From the NCBI RefSeq assembly GCF_012273515.2, contig NZ_CP050975.2, forward strand, positions 5,270,001-5,334,000: a DNA stretch of 64,000 bases. Direction: 5' to 3'. The notes under the pieces are model-generated. The model ran no database searches. It saw only the letters and a list, made by a program, of their open reading frames with translations, and had not been told where the DNA came from. This DNA comes from Streptomyces sp. RPA4-2 (GTDB taxonomy: Bacteria; Actinomycetota; Actinomycetes; Streptomycetales; Streptomycetaceae). Of the stretch, positions 24,669 to 34,001 are shown piece after piece. The position numbers and the translations under genes were made by a program. How positions within the stretch are numbered: the stretch's first letter is position 1; each line of letters opens with the position of its first letter.

Positions 24669-25208
24669 GTGCCACTGACGTTCACCCTCTTCACCGAGGA
24701 CACGAAGCCGACCCCGGCCCTGCCCGACCAGTTGCTCACGCTCTGGACGGACGTCACCAACGCGGGCGGCGCGGTCGGATTCGTGCCGCCGGTGACCCCC
24801 GCCGACATACGCCCCCGCGCCGAGGCCCACCTCGGCGCCGTGGCCGAGGGCCGCACCCGGCTCCTCGCCGCCTTCACCGCCGACGGGCGGCTCGCCGCCA
24901 CCGCCTTCCTCTCCTTCAACGACCACCCCCTGATGCGGCACTGGGCCTGGCTCTACACCGTCATGGTCGACCCCGCGCTCCAGGGCCGCGGCTACGGCGC
25001 CGAGCTGCTCCAGGAGGCCGAGCGGCAGGCCCGCGACCTCGGCCTCGACGCGCTCCGGCTCACCTGCCGGGGCGGGGAGGGGCTGGAGCGCTTCTACGCT
25101 TCCTGCGGCTACAAGGAGGTCGGCCGGGTGCCCGAGGCGATACGCGTCGCACCGGGCGACGACCGGGACGACATCAGCATGCTGCTGCCCCTGCCGCGCG
25201 GTGAGTGA
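24669..25208 (+). CDS. GNAT-family N-acetyltransferase
   Basis: About 179 residues. The acetyl-CoA site is clear in VMVDPALQGRGYGAELLQEAERQAR (V-x-P-x-x-Q-x-G-x-G-x pattern), followed by the terminal strand/helix FYASCGYKEVGR. The substrate is unknown. Start choice: GTG 24669 follows a TAGCCT -10 by eight bases; GTG 24663 and TTG 24630 are alternatives but overlap or precede the predicted transcript start. Confidence 0.82.
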   Translation: MPLTFTLFTEDTKPTPALPDQLLTLWTDVTNAGGAVGFVPPVTPADIRPRAEAHLGAVAEGRTRLLAAFTADGRLAATAFLSFNDHPLMRHWAWLYTVMVDPALQGRGYGAELLQEAERQARDLGLDALRLTCRGGEGLERFYASCGYKEVGRVPEAIRVAPGDDRDDISMLLPLPRGE

Positions 25209-25303
25209 GGCCCCCCTGAGTGATCCGCACTCCCGGCGTGCTTCACTGGACGGTGCCCTTTGGGAACGTTCGAAACGGATTCGGAACGGAAGAGTGGATT
25301 GAC

Positions 25304-25606
25304 ATGGGCCGCTACACGCTGATGCGCCTCGGTATCTTCGCAGGCTGCCTCGTGGTCGTCTGGGGCCTCGTCTACTCGGGCATCGCGCCGCGCGGTCTGG
25401 GCGACTCCAACTACATGTGGGTGGTCCTGCTCGCCCTGGTGATCTCCGCGCCGATCAGCTTCGTCGTGCTGCGCAAGGAGCGCGACCGGGCCTCCGCCCA
25501 GGTCGTCGCGCGCGTGGACCGCGCCCGGGCCAACCTGGAGCAGAACCGCAGCCAGGAGGACCACGCGGACGACGCCGCCCGCGGCGCGCAGAGCCAGCCC
25601 TCCTGA
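25304..25606 (+). CDS. DUF4229-like two-TM protein
   Basis: A 100-residue protein with two membrane helices (LGIFAGCLVVVWGLVYSGIA and WVVLLALVISAPISFVVL) and a charged C-terminal helix (RASAQVVARVDRARANLEQN) ending in a hydrophilic tail. This matches actinobacterial DUF4229 proteins, of unknown function. The ATG at 25304 follows a plausible GGAACGGAAGAG leader. Confidence 0.75.
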   Translation: MGRYTLMRLGIFAGCLVVVWGLVYSGIAPRGLGDSNYMWVVLLALVISAPISFVVLRKERDRASAQVVARVDRARANLEQNRSQEDHADDAARGAQSQPS

Positions 25607-25690
25607 CACCCCCGCACCGCCGGCCGCGCGGCCGGGGACCCCGGCTTCCTCGGCGCCGGTCCGGCGGCGGCCGATCGTACGCTTGCCCGT

Positions 25691-26380
25691 ATGGGTGCTG
25701 TGAAGAACAAGCGGATGCCGCGTGCGGTGCGTGAGCAGCAGATGCTGGACGCCGCTGTGCGGACCTTCGGGCAGCGGGGATACCGGGCCGCGTCGATGGA
25801 CGAGATCGCCGATCTGGCAGGCGTGTCCAAGCCGTTGGTCTACCTGTACCTGAACTCGAAGGAAGACCTGTTCACCGCCTGCATCCGGCGTGAGGCCGTG
25901 GCACTGACCGCGGCGGTGCGCGCGGGCGTCGGACCGGGCCTGACCGCCGACCGCCAACTGTGGGAAGGCCTGCGGGCGTTCTTCACCCATACGGCGCGGA
26001 ACCCCGACGGCTGGTCGGTGCTGCACCGTCAGGCGCGCACGCACGGCGAGCCGTTCGCGGCCGAGGTCGCCACGATGCGCGAGGAACTCGTCGCGTTCGT
26101 CACCCAGTTGATCGTGGTCGCCGCGCGCGAGGCGCATCGCGATCCGTCCCTGCCCGCACGCGAGGTCGCCGGGCTCGCCGAGGCCCTCGTCGGTGCCGCG
26201 GAGTCCCTGGCGGCCTGGGCCAACGCCACGCCGGGCGTCTCCGCGAAGCAGGCCGCGGCGACCCTGATGAACTTCGCCTGGGCGGGCCTGGGCGACCTCA
26301 TGGACAACCGCCCCTGGTCGCCGCCGCCGTTCGACGACCGGGAGCAGACCCGCCCCGGCGCGGACCTCGCCACGCCTTAG
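25691..26380 (+). CDS. TetR-family transcriptional regulator
   Basis: A 229-residue protein. The N-terminal HTH reads REQQMLDAAVRTFGQRGY, SMDEIADLAGVSKPLVYLYLNSKEDL in order, which is classic TetR. The C-terminal ligand domain is helical and unassigned. A TACGCT -10 (25678-25683) ends seven bases before the ATG, so the mRNA is probably leaderless. It converges with a MaoC-like gene (stops overlap by four bases) whose promoter carries two TTAC(T/C)C palindromes; those are candidate operators for this regulator. Similar regulators often control fatty-acid metabolism. Confidence 0.88.
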   Translation: MGAVKNKRMPRAVREQQMLDAAVRTFGQRGYRAASMDEIADLAGVSKPLVYLYLNSKEDLFTACIRREAVALTAAVRAGVGPGLTADRQLWEGLRAFFTHTARNPDGWSVLHRQARTHGEPFAAEVATMREELVAFVTQLIVVAAREAHRDPSLPAREVAGLAEALVGAAESLAAWANATPGVSAKQAAATLMNFAWAGLGDLMDNRPWSPPPFDDREQTRPGADLATP

Positions 26381-27264
26381 ACCCGGTCAGGGTCTCCGGG
26401 GTGCACCTCCCCGGTGAGGTGCCGGCGGACCGGGTTGCCGCCCGGGGCGCGGAGTTCGAAGGCGGGGCCGTCGGCGGCGTAGGTGACGGTGCCCGGCAGG
26501 AGGACGGGGGCCTTGAAGTCCGCGCGCACGTACACCGGTCCCTGCGGTCCCTGTTCCGCGAGGCAGCGGGCGACGGTCCACATCCCGTGGGCGATGGCTC
26601 GGGGGAATCCGAAGAGACGGGCGGTGAACGGGTGCAGATGGATGGGGTTGCGGTCCCCGGACACGGCGCCGTAGCGGCGTCCGACGTCGCCGCCGAGACG
26701 CCATTCGGCGCGGGCGGGCAACGGGCCCCTCGCCACGCCGGCGTTCCTGGACGGTGACGGTGCCGGTTCCGGAGCCGCTGAGGGGGAGCCCCCGGTCGTC
26801 CGGTGCCGTGCCAGGTACGTACTTCTCGACGCCCACACGAGTGCGCCGCCCGCTCTCGCCTCGGTCACGACGAGGGCCTCGGTCCCGCGGCGGTGCGGTG
26901 CCAGTCCCTCGGCGTACACGGTGAGTTCGTACGTCTCGGTGGCGTCGGGCGCCCGCCGCTGCCTGATCTCGATCGACGTGTGCACGAGCCCGAGCAGTGG
27001 CAGCGGGAAGGGACGGCTCGCCATGACCCGCATGGCGAGCGGAAAGCCGAGGAGGTGCGGGTACGTGATCGGGAGCGCGTCCGAACCAGTGGCGAAGCCG
27101 CAGATGCGTTCGTAGCCGGCCAGGTGGGCGAGGTCGACGCGCAGGTTCTGGAGGACGAGGCGGGCCGGGGGAACGGGTGCGTTCGGGCGGGGGCGCTTGA
27201 AGGGGGAGAGGAGGGCGCCGCGGACGAGGTGGGGGGTCATGGAGGGCATGTGGCGGTCGGCCAT
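26377..27264 (-). CDS. MaoC-like (hotdog) dehydratase-domain protein
   Basis: A 295-residue protein. The C-terminal half has the MaoC/R-hydratase hydratase-2 motif: RRYGAVSGDRNPIHLHPFTARLFGFPRAIAHGMW written in two pieces, with the catalytic Asp in SGDRNPIH and His in AHGMW. The N-terminal half looks like a second, degenerate hotdog (YPHLLGFPLAMRVMAS). Such double-hotdog proteins hydrate enoyl-CoA thioesters. ATG 27264 has GGGGAG eight bases upstream. Twin palindromic operators lie 29-56 bases before the start, so expression is likely repressor-controlled. Confidence 0.85.
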   Translation of the reverse strand: MADRHMPSMTPHLVRGALLSPFKRPRPNAPVPPARLVLQNLRVDLAHLAGYERICGFATGSDALPITYPHLLGFPLAMRVMASRPFPLPLLGLVHTSIEIRQRRAPDATETYELTVYAEGLAPHRRGTEALVVTEARAGGALVWASRSTYLARHRTTGGSPSAAPEPAPSPSRNAGVARGPLPARAEWRLGGDVGRRYGAVSGDRNPIHLHPFTARLFGFPRAIAHGMWTVARCLAEQGPQGPVYVRADFKAPVLLPGTVTYAADGPAFELRAPGGNPVRRHLTGEVHPGDPDRV

Positions 27265-27292
27265 GGTCCAACTCCCCTGCGGGGACGTAGAT

Positions 27293-27320
27293 TTACTCCA
27301 GAGTAAGTTACCCAGGGTAA
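27293..27320 (-). promoter_or_regulatory. Twin palindromic operators upstream of the MaoC-like gene
   Basis: Two perfect palindromes lie side by side: TTACTC-CA-GAGTAA (27293-27306) and TTACCC-A-GGGTAA (27308-27320), one base apart. A TACTCT -10-like hexamer on the minus strand lies inside the first, so a bound protein would block transcription. Their size and symmetry fit a TetR-type repressor, most simply the one at 25691-26380 (inference). Confidence 0.7.
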
Positions 27321-27387
27321 GGCTACGTTACGGATCAGAGGCGGCTCGTCATTCGCCGATCGGACCGGCGCCGTGGTCATGCTTTTT

Positions 27388-27560
27388 CAGCCCGTCCGGC
27401 GCTTGAGGACGAGCCCTTCGGGCGGATGCGGGGGTCCAGGGGGCAGAGCCCCTTGGCGGGGTGCGGCGGCGGAGCCCCGCGGGGGTTCGGGGGCGCGGCT
27501 CCCGGCGGGGTCTCCGGGCGGAGCCCCCGTGGAGGGACGGGTAGGGGCGGCGGGGGCGAA
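27388..27560. repeat. Streptomyces dispersed intergenic repeat, GC-rich
   Basis: Starts with cagcccgtccggcgcttgag followed by gacgagcccttcgggcgg, a sequence I know as widely scattered in Streptomyces intergenic regions, then a G-rich stretch of short imperfect repeats (gcagagcccc, gcggagcccc, gcggctcccgg, gcggagccccc). It contains small hairpins such as GCCC-TTC-GGGC. The 417-base gap between the operators and the acyl-CoA synthetase gene holds this and no convincing ORF. Confidence 0.65.
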
Positions 27561-27737
27561 GGAAAGGGCTACCTCGGGTAACTCGCACCTCGCCCGCCCC
27601 AAACACCCACAAACCCCACACCCCGGCCCCGTACGATCCCGCTCACCCCTGCCTCGCATGAACCCCCCACCCTCCAGGCCCGTATGAGGCTTCGGCCCTC
27701 GGACCGACCTGGTCCCGGCAGACAAAGGAGTCGCCCC

Positions 27738-29636
27738 GTGCCCAGCCCGTACCACTCCCCGCCCTCCCTCGTGGAGCCCGAGATCAGGCGGTTGGACGGT
27801 GTCGTGCGCGAGGTGTCCGTGCCGCCTCTGGTCGCCCGGGTGACCCACGGCTCACTCGCCGACATCCCGTTCGACAACGCCACCGAGGCCCCCGGGGAAC
27901 CGGTCCTCAGCCGCAAGGACTCCGACGGCGGCTGGCAGGACGTGACGGCGGCCGAGTTCGCCGCCCAGGTGCTGGCGGTCGCGAAGGGACTGATCGCCGA
28001 GGGCCTGGCACCGGGCGACCGCATCGCGATCATGGCCCGGACGACCTACGAGTGGACGCTGCTGGACTTCGCCGCCTGGGCCGCCGGGCTCGTCACCGTG
28101 CCCGTCTACCCCACCTCCTCCGTCTTCCAGGTCCGCTGGATCCTCCAGGACTCGGGAGCCGTCGCGCTCGCCACGGAGACCGTGGCCCAGGCGTCCGCAC
28201 TCGGCCCGGAGCGCGACCGGATCCCCGACCTGCGGCACATGTGGGTCTTCGAGAAGGGGCACGTGGAGCGGCTGGCCGAGCGGGGCCGGGACATTCCGGA
28301 CCAGGAAGTCGCCGTACGCCGGGGCGTGCTGGGCCCCGCCACGCTCGCCACGCTCATCTACACCTCGGGCACGACCGGCCGCCCCAAGGGCTGCGCGCTC
28401 ACCCACGGCAACTTCTTCGCCGAGATCGACAACGCGATCGAGCTGCTCTACCCGATCTTCAGGACCAAGACGTCGGACGCCGCGTCCATGCTCCTGTTCC
28501 TGCCCCTCTCGCACGTCTTCGGACGGATGGTCGCGGTGGCCTGTCTGCGGGCCCGGGTACGGCTGGGGCATGCGCCGAGCCTGCGCACCGAGGACCTGCT
28601 CGCCGACCTGGCGAGCTTCCGGCCCACGTTCCTGCTGGCCATCCCGTACGTGCTGGAGAAGGTGTTCAACACCGGCCGGGCGACGGCCGAGAAGATGGGC
28701 CGCGGTGCGTCCTTCGACCGGGCGGCGCGCATCGCGTGCGGCTACGGCGAGGCGGTCGAGGCCCGGCAGCACGGCACCGGCCCCGGTCCCTCCCGCTCCC
28801 TGCGGGCGGCCCGCGCTCTCTACGATCCGCTGGTCTACCGGCGTATCCGCAAGGCGCTCGGCGGCAGGGTCCGCTACGCGATCTGCGGCGGCTCCCCGCT
28901 CGGCCGCCGCCTCGCCGCGTTCTACGCGGGTGCCGGTATCGAGATCTACGAGGGCTACGGCCTGACGGAGGCCACCGCGGCCGCCACGGTCACGCCCCCG
29001 CTCAAACCCCGGCTGGGAACGGTGGGATGGCCGCTGCCGGGCACCCGGGTACGGATCGCGGGCGACGGCGAAGTGCTGCTGAGCGGCTCACAGATCTTCC
29101 GCGGTTACTGGGATCCGCACGCGGGCGGAGTGGTCGACGCGGCTCCCGACGGCTGGTTCGCCACCGGCGACATCGGCGAGCTGGACGACGGGGGCTATCT
29201 GTCCATCACCGGCCGCAAGAAGGAGATCCTGATCACCGCGGGCGGCAAGAGCGTGGCCCCCGCGCCGCTGGAGAACTGGCTGCGCTCGCACCCCCTGATC
29301 GCCCAGTGCATCGTGCTCGGCGACCGCCGGCCCTACGTCAGCGCCCTCGTCACCCTCGACCTCGACGGCATCACCCACTGGCGCCAGATGATCGGCAAGC
29401 ACCCCGTGCCACCGGAGCTGCTGGTCGACGATCCCGAACTGAACGTCATCATCCAGCGCGCGATCGACGAGGCCAACAAGCTCGTCTCCCGCCCCGAGTC
29501 CATCCGCCGCTTCGCCGTCCTTCCGGTGGACTTCACGGAGGAGGCCGGCCATGTGACCCCCACCCTGAAGCTCAAGAGGGCCGCGATCGAACGCGACTTC
29601 GGCAAGGAGATCGAGAGCCTGTACCTGAAGCCGTGA
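27738..29636 (+). CDS. Long-chain fatty-acid-CoA ligase (AMP-binding)
   Basis: A 632-residue adenylate-forming enzyme. The P-loop-like signature TLIYTSGTTGRPKGC (about 206-220) is intact, as are YEGYGLTEATAAAT, DGWFATGDIGELD and the core-hinge GRKKEILITAGGKSVAP. Length and pattern fit long-chain acyl-CoA synthetases, which activate fatty acids through an acyl-AMP. GTG 27738 has a textbook AAAGGAG seven bases upstream; the frame is open 18 codons further but without a start signal. The nearby MaoC-like and TetR genes suggest a fatty-acid context. Confidence 0.92.
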   Translation: MPSPYHSPPSLVEPEIRRLDGVVREVSVPPLVARVTHGSLADIPFDNATEAPGEPVLSRKDSDGGWQDVTAAEFAAQVLAVAKGLIAEGLAPGDRIAIMARTTYEWTLLDFAAWAAGLVTVPVYPTSSVFQVRWILQDSGAVALATETVAQASALGPERDRIPDLRHMWVFEKGHVERLAERGRDIPDQEVAVRRGVLGPATLATLIYTSGTTGRPKGCALTHGNFFAEIDNAIELLYPIFRTKTSDAASMLLFLPLSHVFGRMVAVACLRARVRLGHAPSLRTEDLLADLASFRPTFLLAIPYVLEKVFNTGRATAEKMGRGASFDRAARIACGYGEAVEARQHGTGPGPSRSLRAARALYDPLVYRRIRKALGGRVRYAICGGSPLGRRLAAFYAGAGIEIYEGYGLTEATAAATVTPPLKPRLGTVGWPLPGTRVRIAGDGEVLLSGSQIFRGYWDPHAGGVVDAAPDGWFATGDIGELDDGGYLSITGRKKEILITAGGKSVAPAPLENWLRSHPLIAQCIVLGDRRPYVSALVTLDLDGITHWRQMIGKHPVPPELLVDDPELNVIIQRAIDEANKLVSRPESIRRFAVLPVDFTEEAGHVTPTLKLKRAAIERDFGKEIESLYLKP

Positions 29637-29665
29637 AGCCGTGAAGCCGTGAAGCCCTGAAGCCG
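29626..29665. repeat. Five 8-bp tandem repeats across the acyl-CoA ligase stop codon
   Basis: TGAAGCCG is repeated five times in a row (fourth copy TGAAGCCC). The stop codon TGA (29634-29636) is the start of the second copy. Because the unit is not a multiple of three, a TGA falls successively in all three frames. Confidence 0.85.
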
Positions 29666-29734
29666 TGAGGTCTGGCGCCGGGACGCCGTGGAGCGGCGGG
29701 GGATCCGGCGGAGCGGCGGGCGGCGGGAAAGGCA

Positions 29735-29765
29735 GGAGCCCCGCGACCGGCTGGCGCGGGGCTCC
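29735..29765. terminator. Bidirectional terminator between acyl-CoA ligase and cold-shock genes
   Basis: A perfect 11-bp stem (GGAGCCCCGCG at 29735-29745 with CGCGGGGCTCC at 29755-29765) with a 9-base loop lies between two converging genes, 99 bases after one stop and 55 bases beyond the other. Confidence 0.8.
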
Positions 29766-29819
29766 TTGGGTACTGCTATCCGTTCCGGATCAAAGCATTG
29801 GGCTCATGGAGCCGAAGGC

Positions 29820-30023
29820 TTAGAGCGGGGTGACGTTCTCCGCCTGCGGGCCCTTCGGACCCTGCGTGACGTCGAAGGAAACCGCCTGGTTCTCTTCGAG
29901 AGAGCGGAATCCGCTCGCGTTGATCGCGGAGTAGTGGACGAAGACGTCCGGGCCGCCGCCTTCCTGGGCGATGAAACCAAAGCCCTTTTCGGCGTTGAAC
30001 CACTTCACGGTTCCGGTAGCCAT
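29820..30023 (-). CDS. Cold-shock domain protein (CspA family)
   Basis: A 67-residue protein that is a single OB-fold cold-shock domain. RNP1 is KGFGFIAQ and RNP2 is VFVHYSAI; the start [18 protein letters not shown] is the Streptomyces form. It binds single-stranded RNA/DNA and acts as an RNA chaperone. The ATG at 30023 has CAAGGAGGG upstream. The leader is long (about 140 bases from the predicted start of transcription) and contains a stable hairpin, as is usual for csp genes. It is divergent from mqnA, the same arrangement as I recall at SCO4505-SCO4506. Confidence 0.95.
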   Translation of the reverse strand: MATGTVKWFNAEKGFGFIAQEGGGPDVFVHYSAINASGFRSLEENQAVSFDVTQGPKGPQAENVTPL

Positions 30024-30103
30024 AAGCCCTCCTTGGGCCCAAAGGGTTGCCCTGCTCCAGAACCTGCGATTGTGTAAACAACTGCATACGTCTGAAAACG
30101 ACG

Positions 30104-30134
30104 AGAGCCCGCGGTCACATGCTCCGCAGGCTCT
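30104..30134 (-). promoter_or_regulatory. Hairpin in the cold-shock gene leader
   Basis: On the minus strand an 11-bp stem (AGAGCCTGCGG with CCGCGGGCTCT, one G-U pair) closes a 9-base loop, about 80-110 bases before the cold-shock start codon and inside the predicted transcript. It may stabilise or regulate the mRNA. Confidence 0.5.
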
Positions 30135-30169
30135 GTACTGCAAGGGAAACCAAACTGCAACTTGCGGCG

Positions 30170-30197
30170 AGCCTAGCACGCAGGCAGCCGAAAGCAA
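30170..30197 (-). promoter_or_regulatory. Predicted promoter of the cold-shock gene
   Basis: On the minus strand TTGCTT (30197-30192) and TAGGCT (30175-30170) are 16 bases apart, a good vegetative (HrdB-type) match. Transcription would start near 30163. Confidence 0.5.
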
Positions 30198-30332
30198 TAG
30201 GGGGAAAGATCTCGTCACCCGGATGTCTGACCCGTCCGGTGTATGCGTTGACGTCGTGGTGTCGGCCCGTCGGCGCGAGGGCGGACACAGGGGGTCGAAA
30301 CGGCCGGAGAAGCCTCGCGGGGACCCTGAGGA

Positions 30333-31215
<883 letters not shown>

Positions 31216-31307
31216 GGTCCGGAAGCCCAAGGGCCCCGCGCGCTCGGAGGCGTACGGAACTACCCTGCTGGGCAGTGCGTCCAGTGCGTACGGGGGAGGG
31301 ATGAGCT

Positions 31308-33035
31308 GTGAGTGTCATGCAGCCGCTCGGAGTCGACGAACCCACGGTCGTGGGGCCCTACCGGCTGCTCGGCCGGCTCGGCTCCGGCGGCATGGGGCGC
31401 GTGTACCTGGGCCGCAGCGCGGGCGGGCGCACGGTCGCGGTCAAGATCGTGCACCCGCACTTCGCGCTGGACGAGGAGTTCCGCGCCCGGTTCCGTCGCG
31501 AGGTCGAGGCCGCGCGACGGGTCGGCGGCGCGTGGACGGCCCCGGTCCTGGACGCGGACCCGGAGGCCCCCGTGCCCTGGGTGGCGACGGGATACGCGGC
31601 CGGTCCCTCGCTCGCGGCCGCCGTCGCGGACACCGGCCCCCTGCCCGTGGCGTCCGTACGGGTGCTGGGCGCGGGCCTCGCCGAGGCGCTCGGGGCGGTT
31701 CACGTGCTCGGCCTCGTCCACCGCGACGTCAAGCCCTCCAACGTCCTGCTGACCCTCGACGGCCCCCTCCTCATCGACTTCGGCATCGCCCGCGCGACCG
31801 ACGGCACGGCCTCGCTCACCTCGACGGGCGTCTCCGTCGGCTCTCCCGGCTACATGTCGCCGGAGCAGATCCTCGGCAAGGCGGTCACGGGGGCGGCCGA
31901 CGTCTTCTCGCTCGGCGCGGTGCTGGTGTACGCGGCGACGGGGGAGTCCCCCTTCCCCGGTGACTCCTCGGCCGCGCTCCTCTACAAGGTGGTGCACGAG
32001 GAACCCCGGCTCGGCTCCCTGGAGGGCGAGTTGCGGGACCTGGCGGCGGCCTGTCTGGCGAAGAACCCGGACGGGCGGCCGGCCCCCGCCGAGGTGGCCG
32101 CGCGACTGGCCCCCGGCGGGGCGGCCCGTTCGGTGACGGCGGGATGGCTGCCGGGGCCGCTGGTCGAGCAGGTCAGCCGCAGTGCCGTGCAGTTGCTGAA
32201 CCTGGAGGCGACGGCGGCCGCGCCGTCCGGACCGGTGGGGTTCGACAGCCCCTCGGTGGGCACGGATTCCGGCTCCGGGACGCCGGGCGCAGGGACGCAT
32301 GCGACCGGCGGGGTCTTCGGGCCGCCGCCCGCGATGCCCCCGTATCCCACGCACCCCACGTACGTACCCGACCAGCGCGAGCCGCGGGACGCGGCCGAGG
32401 TCCGGGCCGACCACTCCGCCGGTCCCGGCCACGACCCCGGCAGACTCTCCGTCAGCATGGCCGCGACCTCCGCCTCCGACGCGAACGGCCGCGGGCGCAG
32501 GCTCAGTTGCACGGTTGCCCTCGCGGTCGCCGGAGCCCTCGCGGCGGTGACGGTGGGCTCGGCGTTCCTCTTCGACCTGCTGCCGGGCGGCGATCACCCC
32601 TCGGACTCCGGCGGTGACTCGGCGGCGAGCCGTCCGGCGGCGTCGCCGGACCCGTCCGGCCGGGCGGACACGGAGCTGAGTTCGGTGCCCGCGAAGTACC
32701 TCGGCACCTGGGAGGGCGACGCCTTCGCGCTGGACGGGAGCCTGCCCGCGGGCACCTTCCGCGTCACCCTGCACCGGGCCGCCGTGGGCAAGGAACTGGG
32801 CACGTTCCGGTCGACCGACCTGATCGGCGGCGTCTGCGACGACGTACTCGTCCTGAAGAAGGTCACGGACCAGCGGCTCACCGCGACGAGCATCGCCAGG
32901 AAGTCCAACCCCGGCACCTGCACGACGGGCAGCCACGAGGTCCGGCTGACACCCGCCAAGGGCGACCTCAAGTACGAGACCGACAACCCGGACGCGGGCG
33001 ATCCGGTCGCGCGGATGTCGAAATCGCCCAACTGA
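31308..33035 (+). CDS. Transmembrane Ser/Thr protein kinase (PknB-type)
   Basis: A 575-residue kinase. The N-terminal kinase domain (about 15-270) has the Gly-rich loop GRLGSGGMGRVYLG, the catalytic lysine in VAVKIVHPH, the catalytic loop HRDVKPSN (about 141-148), DFGIARA, and GSPGYMSPEQ. A Pro/Gly-rich linker leads to one membrane helix (about 400-423) and an extracytoplasmic domain of ~150 residues (YLGTWEGDAFAL to the end) with three cysteines; no PASTA repeats. GTG 31308 follows GGGGGAGGG. Such kinases sense extracellular signals; the ligand is unknown. Confidence 0.92.
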   Translation: MSVMQPLGVDEPTVVGPYRLLGRLGSGGMGRVYLGRSAGGRTVAVKIVHPHFALDEEFRARFRREVEAARRVGGAWTAPVLDADPEAPVPWVATGYAAGPSLAAAVADTGPLPVASVRVLGAGLAEALGAVHVLGLVHRDVKPSNVLLTLDGPLLIDFGIARATDGTASLTSTGVSVGSPGYMSPEQILGKAVTGAADVFSLGAVLVYAATGESPFPGDSSAALLYKVVHEEPRLGSLEGELRDLAAACLAKNPDGRPAPAEVAARLAPGGAARSVTAGWLPGPLVEQVSRSAVQLLNLEATAAAPSGPVGFDSPSVGTDSGSGTPGAGTHATGGVFGPPPAMPPYPTHPTYVPDQREPRDAAEVRADHSAGPGHDPGRLSVSMAATSASDANGRGRRLSCTVALAVAGALAAVTVGSAFLFDLLPGGDHPSDSGGDSAASRPAASPDPSGRADTELSSVPAKYLGTWEGDAFALDGSLPAGTFRVTLHRAAVGKELGTFRSTDLIGGVCDDVLVLKKVTDQRLTATSIARKSNPGTCTTGSHEVRLTPAKGDLKYETDNPDAGDPVARMSKSPN

Positions 33036-33117
33036 CCGACCACGCGCGGGCCATGGAGCCCGGGGGGAGGCGACGGACCGCGCAAGGCGCGCCCTGCCCG
33101 GACCGCGGCCGGCTGCG

Positions 33118-33123
33118 TAGGGT
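33118..33123 (+). promoter_or_regulatory. Predicted -10 element, leaderless prepilin peptidase transcript
   Basis: TAGGGT ends six bases before GTG 33130. No ribosome binding site is present in between. Confidence 0.4.
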
Positions 33124-33129
33124 GTCCGG

Positions 33130-33930
33130 GTGGACCCCGTTCTCTGGCTGACCGCCGTCGCCGCCGCCTGGGGCGCGGCGGTGGGTGTGCTCGTCCCACG
33201 GGCCGCCCACCGCTTCTCCGTCGAGCCGGACGAGGCGTGGCGGGACCGCTGTCCCGGCGGCCACGCCCTCACGGGGGTCGCGGGCGGCTGGCTCGGACCC
33301 GCCCGCTGCGCCGAGTGCGCCGGCCGTACGGTGCCGGCGGCGTCCGGCGCGGCGGGGCGCCCGGCACGGCTCGCCGCCGCGGCGTCGTACGGACCGCGCA
33401 CCCCCCTCGTGTCCCTCACCACCGCGCTGGTCTGCGCCGGTCTCGCCCTCGCCACCGGCATCCGCCCCGAGCTGGGCGCCTGGCTGCTGCTCGCGCCGCT
33501 CGGTGTGCTGCTCGCGGTCGTGGACTTCGGGGTGCAGCGGCTGCCGGACGTGCTCACCCTGCCGCTCGCCGGCCTCGCGCTCGCGCTGCTGGGGGCCGCC
33601 GCCGTCCTCCCCGAACACGCCGGGAACTGGCCGACCGCGCTGTTCGGGGCACTCGCGCTGGGCTGCGCCTACTTCCTCCTCTTCCTCGTCAATCCGAACG
33701 GCATGGGGTTCGGGGACGTGAAGCTCGCGCTGGGACTCGGGGCGGTGCTCGGCTGGTACGGATGGGGGACCGTCGTCCTCGGGACCTTCGCCGGGTTCCT
33801 GTTCGGGGGGCTGTACGGACTGGGCCTCGTCCTCGCGCGCCGCGCGGGGCGCAGGACGTCGATCCCGTTCGGACCGTTCCTGATCGCGGGGGCGTACCTC
33901 GGGCTCCTGATGGGGGCGTACGCGGCCTGA
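33130..33930 (+). CDS. Type IV prepilin peptidase (A24 family)
   Basis: A 266-residue membrane aspartyl protease. The two catalytic aspartates are in AVVDFGVQRLPD (about 132) and GFGDVKL (about 196). A cytoplasmic segment near residues 41-65 contains CPGGH and CAEC, resembling the zinc-binding Cys pattern of full-length TFPP enzymes though with a His in place of one Cys. Substrates would be type IV or Flp/Tad prepilins; no pilin or pilus assembly gene is in the window, so the partners are elsewhere. Confidence 0.85.
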   Translation: MDPVLWLTAVAAAWGAAVGVLVPRAAHRFSVEPDEAWRDRCPGGHALTGVAGGWLGPARCAECAGRTVPAASGAAGRPARLAAAASYGPRTPLVSLTTALVCAGLALATGIRPELGAWLLLAPLGVLLAVVDFGVQRLPDVLTLPLAGLALALLGAAAVLPEHAGNWPTALFGALALGCAYFLLFLVNPNGMGFGDVKLALGLGAVLGWYGWGTVVLGTFAGFLFGGLYGLGLVLARRAGRRTSIPFGPFLIAGAYLGLLMGAYAA

Positions 33931-34001
33931 CGTCGGGCTCCTGGTGGGGCTGGCGTAGGCTGGCCAGGTCCGTCCACACCCTTATGAAAGGGACGCTCCC
34001 G

